Positions 8,228-14,500 of a stretch of DNA of 64,000 bases are shown here, piece after piece. The position numbers and the translations under genes were made by a program. The stretch is from Mesorhizobium sp. M8A.F.Ca.ET.218.01.1.1 (lineage in GTDB: Bacteria > Pseudomonadota > Alphaproteobacteria > Rhizobiales > Rhizobiaceae), in assembly GCF_004791165.1 (NCBI RefSeq), contig NZ_SRUZ01000001.1, positions 292,382-356,381 on the forward strand, given 5' to 3'. Below the pieces are notes generated by a model. It made no database searches, had not been told where the DNA came from, and was given only the letters and a program-made list of their open reading frames with translations. Position 1 is the first letter of the stretch; each line of letters starts with the position of its first letter.

Positions 8228-8327
8228 GGGCTTTGCGAGGCGCCCGCATCCAACCTGCCGTTTTCTGATCCGCTGCTGCTTGACCGTCAAAAGGAATTGC
8301 CTCGCAAAATCTTCGCCTTCAGCTGCG

Positions 8328-8639
8328 CTAAATATGGCCGTCGACGAGCGCATTGCCTTCGCTGGCAAGACCCTCGCGCGAGTTGTTGATGCGGTTGATG
8401 TAGCTGTCCCAGCCGCCGCGAGCAGGGACTTTGCCAGTCGGCACCGAGGCGGCGGCACGATGACCGCGCGACGGTACCAAATACTGCACGATCGCGTTGA
8501 TGCGGATCAACGCATCGTCAGCGGCGGTAAGCTCCGCCTCGAAATCGATATCTTCGCGGTCGCGCTCCTTGCGAGCCTCGGCTTCAGCGCTCCACTCGGC
8601 GCAGATCGAAGCGATATTGTTGATTTTTTCCTGCAACAT
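8328..8639 (-). CDS. Hypothetical phage protein
   Basis: 103 residues from the ATG at 8639, with AGGAGA eight bases upstream. It begins with an acidic helix (KINNIASICAEWSAEAEARK) and has a basic centre (PSRGHRAAA). No recognised domain. A longer upstream frame reads through poor sequence and was not used. Confidence 0.5.
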   Translation of the reverse strand: MLQEKINNIASICAEWSAEAEARKERDREDIDFEAELTAADDALIRINAIVQYLVPSRGHRAAASVPTGKVPARGGWDSYINRINNSREGLASEGNALVDGHI

Positions 8640-8661
8640 TTTCGGAGATCTCCTGTGTTTT

Positions 8662-9198
8662 TCAGTTGGCAAGGGACGCGAACACCGCGTCGGCTGCCAG
8701 CACGGCGCGCGGATCGGCATCGGCACGGCGCAGGAGATTGATGCCGGCGCGCGTAGCGTTGCGAATCAGCTCCTCCTCGACGAGTTCGGCTTCCATCAAC
8801 GTCTGATCGAGACGTAGCAGCTCGGCCTTCCGGTCCTGATCCGAAATCCCTGGCTTGGTCTCGTAGGCAGTGCGGATCTTGGCCTTCATCGCATCCGAGG
8901 CGAGATCGGCCACCACGGCAAGCGCGAGCGGACCTTCAAAGCCCGCGACTGAGGGAAAACGGAAGCCGTCGGCCGCGGCGAAATCAGGGGCCCGGAAAAT
9001 CTCAAGAGCTCCACGCATGGGCTTGATCCAGGCATCGACTCGCTGTAGCGCAATTTCGATTTCCGGCGGCTGGACTTCGACTTTGGCTCGACGTTCCTTG
9101 AGTCCGCGGATCTGGGCGCGAACGGCCTCAAGGCCTTCGGTCAAGCCGGCCATCGCCTTGCGCTGGCCTGCAACGAGCATCTTCAGATTTGCGTTCAT
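8662..9198 (-). CDS. Hypothetical phage protein, helical
   Basis: 178 residues from the ATG at 9198, seven bases after the stop of the preceding gene. Residues 1-45 have heptad-like spacing and coiled-coil character (TEGLEAVRAQIRGLKERRAK). The middle has GALEIFRAPDFAAADGFRF. The C-terminal half is helical (DQDRKAELLRLDQTLMEAEL). Unknown family; it forms a pair with the equally helical protein upstream. Confidence 0.55.
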   Translation of the reverse strand: MNANLKMLVAGQRKAMAGLTEGLEAVRAQIRGLKERRAKVEVQPPEIEIALQRVDAWIKPMRGALEIFRAPDFAAADGFRFPSVAGFEGPLALAVVADLASDAMKAKIRTAYETKPGISDQDRKAELLRLDQTLMEAELVEEELIRNATRAGINLLRRADADPRAVLAADAVFASLAN

Positions 9199-9205
9199 CG
9201 GGGCT

Positions 9206-9589
9206 CTACTCCGAAACCTTGAAGCCGGCCTCTTTTGCCCATTCCTCACAGGATGATTTCAGCAAGCCGGCCGCCTGGCTGCGTTCCATTTGCTCCTCCA
9301 CATGCGGCTCGGCTTCGGCGACCTTCCATTCGAGATCCTCGAACTTCGCTTTTGCGGCCTTGAAGGCATCGACAAGCGCAATGGCATGCGGGTTCTGCTC
9401 AAGGACTTCGAGCGGGGTTTCGCCCCATCCCTGGCGCAAGCTCCGCATCGCGTCGTCGCGGGCCTGACCGGCCGCGTACCGGTTGCGCTTGAGGTCGTTG
9501 AGCTTTTCGGAGCTGGAATACGACGCCGCATGAGCGGAGATGGAGATATTGCGGATTTCACTGAGCCGGTTGATGTCGATCTTATGCAT
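9206..9589 (-). CDS. Hypothetical phage protein, helical
   Basis: 127 residues from the ATG at 9589. Mostly charged alpha helix (YSSSEKLNDLKRNRYAAGQA, AKFEDLEWKVAEAEPHVEEQ) without membrane segments. No recognised domain and only a weak ribosome binding site. Lies seven bases before the next gene, so the two are likely expressed together. Confidence 0.55.
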   Translation of the reverse strand: MHKIDINRLSEIRNISISAHAASYSSSEKLNDLKRNRYAAGQARDDAMRSLRQGWGETPLEVLEQNPHAIALVDAFKAAKAKFEDLEWKVAEAEPHVEEQMERSQAAGLLKSSCEEWAKEAGFKVSE

Positions 9590-9637
9590 GGTTGAGGGTC
9601 GCTTTCCCTTTATTTCCTTAAGTTCTTGGCCGCATCA

Positions 9638-10249
9638 TCACTGGGCCGGCGGGCAATCCAAATGGGGTCTTGAATTGCCACGGTCGGCGAGGATCGAGCG
9701 GAGGCGTCGCGCCTTCGGCATCGAGCCGAGGCGACATATCCGCCACCAGGTGGCGGCAGGCTCCGTTGCCGGTGCTTCCAGCCGGTGCTGGTCGCGCGGC
9801 CACCTGTTCGCCTCATAGGCGCTGAATGACCTCAGGAGCGCACCGGCCGCCGCTGCCGGGGCGAGATCCGGCCAGAGCGCACGGTGCAGCGCCGTCAGCA
9901 TGCGATTGCGGTCCGCAAGCGCCAGGTGCCGCCCGACCGACAAGCCGCCATGGCTCTGAAGGTGGAGCGCCTTCGCGAGCGGCTGGCGGGCACCGCCGCC
10001 GATCCATTCGCGGATGGCGGCGCCCACGGCCCGCGTGTCAACGTCCTCGCTCTTCGAAAGCCAGTTGGCCGCCTTGTCGAGTGCAGCCAGGCCGTTGCCG
10101 GCAACTGCAACCTTAGCGGGTTGCCTTGCCGGTTGCTTAGGCTCACTGTTTAATTGTTTAGGCTCCGGAGAGGACGTCACACTGGAGCAGGATCGCGCTT
10201 CGCCGCCCCGCATACGGTTTTCGACCGGGGAGGACCCGCGAAAGGTCAT
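9638..10249 (-). CDS. Hypothetical element protein
   Basis: 203 residues; the start overlaps the preceding stop by four bases (ATGA). After a Pro/Lys-rich linker (PEPKQLNSEPKQPARQP) comes a helical core (AALDKAANWLSKSEDVDTRA, GRHLALADRNRMLTALHRAL). The C-terminus is basic. The placement in the replication-gene cluster suggests a DNA-metabolism accessory role, but there is no recognised family. Confidence 0.5.
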   Translation of the reverse strand: MTFRGSSPVENRMRGGEARSCSSVTSSPEPKQLNSEPKQPARQPAKVAVAGNGLAALDKAANWLSKSEDVDTRAVGAAIREWIGGGARQPLAKALHLQSHGGLSVGRHLALADRNRMLTALHRALWPDLAPAAAAGALLRSFSAYEANRWPRDQHRLEAPATEPAATWWRICRLGSMPKARRLRSILADRGNSRPHLDCPPAQ

Positions 10250-10452
10250 GGCGTCGACCTCGCGAGTGCTTCATCAGTCACCGCTTTTACTTCCTCCATC
10301 ACGCTCAGGATCGCGTCGGCTATGTCTTCGCCAGTCGCTTGCTCACCGCACGTGGCGGCAAGCCATCGCTCGAGGCGCAGGATTTCCCGCATGTCGATGA
10401 CGATGCGTTCGAACGCCCTGGCGATCTCCATGTCGGTCAGCTTGGCCGTCAT
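10246..10452 (-). CDS. Small hypothetical protein of the replication cluster
   Basis: 68 residues from the ATG at 10452, overlapping the replication-initiator stop (ATGA). A single helical acidic domain (LTDMEIARAFERIVIDMREI, EDIADAILSVMEEVKAVTDE). It is coupled on both sides, so it belongs to the same translation unit as the initiator. Function unknown. Confidence 0.5.
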   Translation of the reverse strand: MTAKLTDMEIARAFERIVIDMREILRLERWLAATCGEQATGEDIADAILSVMEEVKAVTDEALARSTP

Positions 10453-11210
10453 GGCGTCACTCCGGGCTTGTGGTTCCACTTAGGATTCTTCCGCTCAAAG
10501 GGCGATGGTCCTGCCGGCTTGTCGGGCACTGGTGCCCTTGGCTGTGTCCGCTCGGGTAGAGCTTTCCACATTCGCTCGCCGAGATACTTGGCAAAGCTGC
10601 AGATCAGCTTGCGGCCAGCCGATCGGTTGACAGCCACGAACCTCTCGATCTCGTTGGCGCCCTCGATGCGGTCTGAAAGCGACAGGCTGTTCCACGCTTT
10701 CAGCGCGGTCTTGGGACTGTCGACGACAGGCCAACGCTTGAGCGCCTGATCAAATCCGTCTCGCGCGCGCTCTCTCTCAATTGGAGTGGTGTATGGACTG
10801 TTAGACTGAACGTCCTTCAGTGCCTCGTTGGAACGACGTTCAGTGCGTCGTGGCGTAAGGCACTGAACGTCCTTCAGTGCCTCGTTCGGCTGAGGCACTG
10901 AACGTGCTTCAGTGCCTTCGGCGTCTGGCCACCTCGCCTCATACTCGTGATTTTTCCATTTCCGACCGGCGAGGCCGTGCTTGGTGACGGTCAGCCAGCC
11001 GGCGCTTTCGGCCCTCGCTATGTGTGTGCAGACCGACCGCTCAGAAAGGCCGGTCGCCTGTTCGAGCTGCTTGGTTGTCGGATAGCAGCCACCGCCCAAA
11101 TCGTTCATGAAGCAGGATATCGTCAGCAGCACATGGCGCGTCGTTGGCTCAAGGCCAGACGAAATAATCGCGTGGCGCCAGCTCCACGACGTTGACTGCA
11201 CTTTCGCCAT
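10449..11210 (-). CDS. Replication-initiator-like helix-turn-helix protein carrying iterons
   Basis: 253 residues from the ATG at 11210. Residues 8-80 are a winged helix-turn-helix like those of phage replication O-type proteins (SGLEPTTRHVLLTISCFMND, CYPTTKQLEQATGLSERSV). A linker with the repeated peptide NEALKDVQ follows, encoded by DNA iterons at 10805-10920. The C-terminal half has a helical domain (ALKAWNSLSLSDRIEGANEI, GRKLICSFAKYLGERMWKAL) resembling the C-terminal part of phage replication organisers. Known precedent: lambda O, whose gene contains the origin iterons. Inference: initiator of the element's own replication. Confidence 0.6.
   Translation of the reverse strand: MAKVQSTSWSWRHAIISSGLEPTTRHVLLTISCFMNDLGGGCYPTTKQLEQATGLSERSVCTHIARAESAGWLTVTKHGLAGRKWKNHEYEARWPDAEGTEARSVPQPNEALKDVQCLTPRRTERRSNEALKDVQSNSPYTTPIERERARDGFDQALKRWPVVDSPKTALKAWNSLSLSDRIEGANEIERFVAVNRSAGRKLICSFAKYLGERMWKALPERTQPRAPVPDKPAGPSPFERKNPKWNHKPGVTP
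10805..10920. repeat. Four iterons, candidate replication origin
   Basis: Copies lie at 10805-10829, 10831-10851 (degenerate), 10859-10886 and 10894-10920. The shared core is AACGTCCTTCAGTGCCTCGT; two full copies begin GGCACTGAACGT. Each full unit is itself a dyad, GGCACTGAA/TTCAGTGCC. AACG starts are spaced 23, 34 and 35 bases. The repeats fall inside the linker of the initiator-like gene, where they encode the repeated NEALKDVQ, the arrangement seen in lambda O. Confidence 0.6.
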
Positions 11211-11404
11211 CAAAGCGCGACCTTTGCCTCGCGGATCACGGCGACCGCCTGCAACGGCGTCAGACCGAACCGGCGGCGCAGGGCAGGAATGATGGGGTGT
11301 TCAATGCTGGTCAGGTTGGCGCGATACCATGCGGCAGCAATGTCTATCGCGGCGTTCGACTGATGGCAGAGGCCGGTCGTTCCGCCGACCGGCAAGTTTG
11401 ACAA
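11210..11404 (-). CDS. Small hypothetical protein, first gene of the train
   Basis: 64 residues if translation begins at the TTG at 11404; there is no clear Shine-Dalgarno, so the start is uncertain. The C-terminal half (HPIIPALRRRFGLTPLQAV) looks like a helix-turn-helix fragment, suggesting a small DNA-binding protein. It ends in TGATG shared with the initiator-like gene. It is the gene nearest the att site. Confidence 0.45.
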   Translation of the reverse strand: MSNLPVGGTTGLCHQSNAAIDIAAAWYRANLTSIEHPIIPALRRRFGLTPLQAVAVIREAKVAL

Positions 11405-11413
11405 ATCGACGCT

Positions 11414-11470
11414 AAGTGATTGATTTCCGACGTGCGGTTTGACGCAACCTTCGCTGTAAGTATTTGATTT
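11414..11470. repeat. Pair of imperfect direct repeats beside att
   Basis: AAGTGATTGATTT (11414-11426) and AAGTATTTGATTT (11458-11470) differ at two of 13 positions and are 44 bases apart. They lie between the last element gene and the tRNA fragment, where arm-type integrase sites would be expected. Function is inferred from position only. Confidence 0.3.
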
Positions 11471-11486
11471 TGGCTGCTTAGCCGTT

Positions 11487-11533
11487 GACTGAAAATCCGC
11501 GTGTCGGTGGTTCGAATCCGCCTCTGGGCACCA
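11487..11533 (+). mobile_element. tRNA-Phe 3' half, attachment-site remnant
   Basis: The 47 bases run from GACTGAAAATC (anticodon GAA in a CTGAAAA loop) through the variable loop GTGTC, the T arm GGTGGTTCGAATCCGCC and the acceptor strand to an encoded CCA. The bases before it (GCCGTT) cannot pair with the 3' anticodon strand TCCGC, and no D arm or 5' acceptor strand precedes it. So this is not a functional tRNA but the duplicated 3' part left by integration into tRNA-Phe. Known: the Mesorhizobium symbiosis island also uses a tRNA-Phe gene. Confidence 0.8.
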
Positions 11534-11627
11534 TCTTTTTAAATGAAAATCACGTTCTTATATAGAGCGACCACCTGATCGTTCTCGTGTGGCATGCGCC
11601 TGTTGCAGCGCGTTCGCGAGTCGGCGC

Positions 11628-11786
11628 TTAGGCTTTCTTGTCGCCATTGGGATTTGGTGCCGGCGCCTCCCGCACGTCTCGCGGTGGCGGATCGACATGC
11701 TCAAGCTCCGACGGAGCTTTGTCTGGCCGATCGACGGGTGGCTGCGGGCCGGGCTTCGGCTGTGGTTCTTTGATCTTGGCTGGCAT
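11628..11786 (-). CDS. Small proline-rich protein
   Basis: 52 residues from the ATG at 11786. Very rich in Pro, Lys, Asp and Glu (EPQPKPGPQPPVDRPDKAP, then a C-terminal NPNGDKKA). No hydrophobic segment. Low-complexity small proteins of this type are common in rhizobial genomes. The ribosome binding site is weak, and a perfect CCAGTTAACTGG palindrome (11789-11800) lies just upstream. It is the first possible gene on the chromosomal side of the att remnant. Confidence 0.4.
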   Translation of the reverse strand: MPAKIKEPQPKPGPQPPVDRPDKAPSELEHVDPPPRDVREAPAPNPNGDKKA

Positions 11787-11998
11787 ATCCAGTTAACTGG
11801 GATCCACAGGCTCTTGTTCCCTGATGCCTTAAAGGACCTGGAGACCGAAGCCGCCAAAAGCGTGTCACGGTGAAACAAACAGATCACAGTTTGCGACAGT
11901 CGGGATGAATGATGGTCCGAAGAGCGTTCTAACTTTAGTTCGCCGGGCGCTCACAAGACCCCGAGCGCCCAAAATCAAATGCTTTTGGGAGAACGATC

Positions 11999-12295
11999 AT
12001 GAGACATCTCCTCATTCCGATGGTGGCAGGCTTGTTCATAGGTTCCACCAGCATGGCTTTGGCCACCAATGTTCACACGGTGACGGGCACGACAGGTCAG
12101 CCCAGCCAAGAAATCGGAACTGCTCAAACAGGAAGTGCGACCCCCGGCCACGCCAGCTCTGCCCCGGGCTCAGCTTTCAACCCGGATGGAAATGCCGGAA
12201 CACATTACGCCGGCACCCAGCCGCAAAACTCGAAGAATCCGAAGAGCGTATCTCAGTACGACGTGGCCGGCTTCCAGCAGTCCCATAATAGGTGA
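11999..12295 (+). CDS. Small secreted protein
   Basis: 98 residues from the ATG at 11999, with GGGAGA seven bases upstream. The first 22 residues are a signal peptide (LLIPMVAGLFIGSTSMALA). The mature part is Gly/Ser/Asn rich and ends in a conserved-looking NPKSVSQYDVAGFQQSH, a pattern I associate with small exported rhizobial proteins of unknown role. Probably periplasmic. A hairpin follows at 12318-12343. Confidence 0.65.
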   Translation: MRHLLIPMVAGLFIGSTSMALATNVHTVTGTTGQPSQEIGTAQTGSATPGHASSAPGSAFNPDGNAGTHYAGTQPQNSKNPKSVSQYDVAGFQQSHNR

Positions 12296-12618
12296 CAGCA
12301 CGGTCCGCGGAACAACAGGCCCGGCCGCCGAAGCAGCCGGGCCAACGCATCCCGCCAAGTTGACGCCACTTGTGGGCGTGAGCTCGGGAAACTCGCCGGC
12401 ACCACGCGAAAACCGCGGCGAATCTGCTGATCCGAGCGTTTTCTAACCTCGGATCTCGGAATTTATCGGGCCAGGCTCACTTCTCGGCGCGGTGGGGGGT
12501 ACTCACGGATATCGATGGACGGAACGACTTTGCTCTCACCGGGCTCCTGGGGGATTCAATTTGCTTGGCGCCCCACCATCCCTAGGGCAAACTCCCTGCC
12601 GGGGCTGCAGGAGGTGAG
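12296..12618. other. Intergenic stretch with one hairpin
   Basis: A 323-base gap between two plus-strand genes. It holds the dyad at 12318-12343 and the ribosome binding site of the next gene (GGAGGTGAG). I see nothing else that I can support. Confidence 0.4.
12318..12343 (+). terminator. Hairpin after the secreted-protein gene
   Basis: GGCCCGGC and GCCGGGCC form a perfect 8-base stem with a 10-base loop, 23 bases after the stop. No T-run follows, so it is either a factor-dependent stop region or an mRNA-stabilising hairpin. Confidence 0.4.
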
Positions 12619-13059
12619 ATGAGAGCACGCGCGGCTACGCTCGGGGATCTCGAGGATGTCTTCCATGGCCTGTCCAAGCGGATGTCGGACGAGTACGTGG
12701 CGGCCGGCAAGGACAGCAAGATCGCCTACGACAATCTGATGATGAATTTGAAGGAAGGCCGGGCGCATGCGCTCGTTGAGGGCGACAAGGCCGTGGCGAT
12801 CATTGCCTGGCACGAGGACAGCGATGCCGCCGATACGCTGTTTGCCGCGCAGGAGGATTTCTTCCGCGCCTCGACGGTGCGCTTCTGCAAGCGGCATATC
12901 AGGCATATCCAGGCGCTCGCCGGCAACCTTCCGATCCATTCGCGCAGCTGGCTGCAGGGGCCTGACGTTGCCAGATGGTTCGGCATCATCGGCTATGTCG
13001 AGCGGGGCCAGGAGAACGGCGCCAATCTGTTCGAACTGCCACCGGCTCGCCTCGGCTAA
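12619..13059 (+). CDS. GNAT-fold-like protein resembling phage acyltransferase-type proteins
   Basis: 146 residues from the ATG at 12619, with GGAGGTGAG directly upstream. The pattern RAATLGDLEDVFHGLSKRMS at the N-terminus and a central hydrophobic strand after an Ala/Glu-rich stretch (AVAIIAWHED) recall the GNAT fold. The overall layout resembles phage DUF2833-like proteins. No acetyl-CoA loop is certain. It lies outside the att remnant, so it may be a relic of another phage or a chromosomal gene. Confidence 0.45.
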   Translation: MRARAATLGDLEDVFHGLSKRMSDEYVAAGKDSKIAYDNLMMNLKEGRAHALVEGDKAVAIIAWHEDSDAADTLFAAQEDFFRASTVRFCKRHIRHIQALAGNLPIHSRSWLQGPDVARWFGIIGYVERGQENGANLFELPPARLG

Positions 13060-13316
13060 GGAACCCTGGCTGCGGTAGCTGTTCTTCTTTGCCGCGAACG
13101 CCGACTGTACATCGCCATCGCCCGCGCAAATTCGTCGATGCGGGTCACCGTCTTCGCCTCCAATCGCTTTAACGCGGCGGCCTTTGCGAATTGCACACTC
13201 GGCCGCCTCATGGACTGCCTCGGCAAGCGGCTTGCGCAGGACGACGATTGGCGGGATGTTGCTGGGGGGCAACCGGGGCCAAACCGGCAGGCCGAGACCA
13301 ATATGGCTGCTGTAAA

Positions 13317-13805
13317 ATGTCGCGAGCTTGCGTCGCCTTTCTTGTCTTTGTTGCCTTGCTGATGCCGGTAGAGGCAAGCGAGCGCATGTCTCATCTGTTT
13401 GATCGCTCCAACCTGCCGATCGCCTATTTTCGCGAATCGGATCTTGTGACCGCGTACGCGACTGCAATGGCGCGCTTCCGTCTGCAGTTCGCAGGGCGCG
13501 CCGGCGAAACCAATCTTGCGATCCCTCTCGAACCATTGCTTTTGCGGGCGGAATTCCGGGCGCGGACATGGCGCTCGGCGGACGGCAGCTTGTTGCAAGG
13601 CTTCGCCGGCAAGGGCGGCTTCCGGTTGACTATCGGTAACTGCCTGGCGCGTATTTGCGCAGCCAGCGAATGCAGCGATGCCGGTTGGCCGGTTTACGCC
13701 TGCAGCGACGGACGCAAGCGCAAGATGTCCGTCACCGATTTTGTGACGGCAAAATTCGATGGCATCCCCTATCGTCGACTGAGCGCCCCTCCTTCACAGC
13801 AATGA
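13317..13805 (+). CDS. Secreted hypothetical protein
   Basis: 162 residues from the ATG at 13317. A signal peptide (CVAFLVFVALLMPVEA) is followed by a mature domain with four Cys in the pattern CLARICAASEC and WPVYACSDG, likely disulphide bonded in the periplasm. No recognised family. The start has a poor ribosome binding site, so a short upstream extension cannot be excluded. Confidence 0.5.
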   Translation: MSRACVAFLVFVALLMPVEASERMSHLFDRSNLPIAYFRESDLVTAYATAMARFRLQFAGRAGETNLAIPLEPLLLRAEFRARTWRSADGSLLQGFAGKGGFRLTIGNCLARICAASECSDAGWPVYACSDGRKRKMSVTDFVTAKFDGIPYRRLSAPPSQQ

Positions 13806-14074
13806 TAGCGCGAGGTGGTCTCACCGAGGCAGATGTTCAGCCAGGGCGGTATTCGGTTGCCGCTGCGCGAAAGCCGCCTGTACCGAGCGGTTGACCGTCA
13901 CCGGCAGGATCGGAGGCGACAAACCCGAGAAGGTAGGTGACGCGATCGGGCAACAGCTCCGCAAAACCATCCCCGAGAGGGGCCCAGAGCGGTGCCGGGC
14001 GCATCCGCCACAGCGCGATCGGGTTGCGCTCGGCAGGCGTTGATGGTTTGTTGCCGGTCAGCGGAGATCAAGTG

Positions 14075-14416
14075 ATGCGAGAATCCATGGGTCAAGACGA
14101 ATACGGGTCGGCGAACCCCTTCGATCCGGACGACCTGCCGAATTTGAACGCGATCGGACCAGGGATCGGCAACAACGACTTCGAGAAATACGCGGTCGCC
14201 GTGATCATCGTGTTCGGCGCCCTGATCATCGGCGGGCTAATGGCCGCGTCGATGACTTTCGGCCACCGCAACGGCTTCCTCTTCGCTCTGGGCGGCGCCA
14301 CGTCGGCCTGGATATCGGGAAATGCGCTTTTGCTCGACCGGCCACGCATCTATGCGCTGTTCGTCGGCATTGCCGCCTTGATGCTCATTGCATCGACCAT
14401 CACGCTGGTGACCTGA
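14075..14416 (+). CDS. Small inner-membrane protein
   Basis: 113 residues from the ATG at 14075, with GGAG eight bases upstream. The acidic N-terminal 40 residues (NPFDPDDLPNLNAIGPG) are followed by three membrane helices: AVAVIIVFGALIIGGLMAA, a shorter GFLFALGGATSAW, and IYALFVGIAALMLIASTI. The N-terminus probably faces the cytoplasm. No recognised family; single gene between a secreted-protein gene and the convergent ggt. Confidence 0.6.
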   Translation: MRESMGQDEYGSANPFDPDDLPNLNAIGPGIGNNDFEKYAVAVIIVFGALIIGGLMAASMTFGHRNGFLFALGGATSAWISGNALLLDRPRIYALFVGIAALMLIASTITLVT

Positions 14417-14500
14417 CGGCGCTCGCCGGGCCAAGAAGCGGAGGCCGATCCCTAAGGGTGGAATCCGGCCTCGTCCGGCAAGGAACAGACTTGCGGCCTG

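Larger units (their letters stand above)
1..11533. mobile_element. Right-hand part of an integrated phage-like element
   Basis: Seen: a nearly continuous minus-strand gene train with one-to-four-base overlaps, containing a tape measure protein, a Nu1-like packaging protein, a tail-type protein, a replication-initiator-like gene with iterons, and an AlpA-like gene at the left edge. It stops at a 3' half of tRNA-Phe. Known: tyrosine-recombinase elements integrate at tRNA 3' ends and leave a duplicated 3' part at one end. Inference: the integrase and the intact tRNA lie left of the window. No capsid, portal or large terminase gene is visible, so whether this is a prophage, a remnant or a satellite is open. 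Confidence 0.75.

Noticed and set aside
11461..11533. Complete tRNA-Phe gene
   Set aside because: No D arm or 5' acceptor strand, and the 5' anticodon stem does not pair.
11558..11887. Minus-strand frame of 109 codons
   Set aside because: It is out of frame with the better supported proline-rich gene at 11628-11786 and has Ser/Arg-rich shadow-like composition.
13833..13940. 35-residue plus-strand frame beginning MFSQGGIRLPLRES
   Set aside because: It has a weak GAGG upstream but is short and Arg-rich, with no recognisable features.
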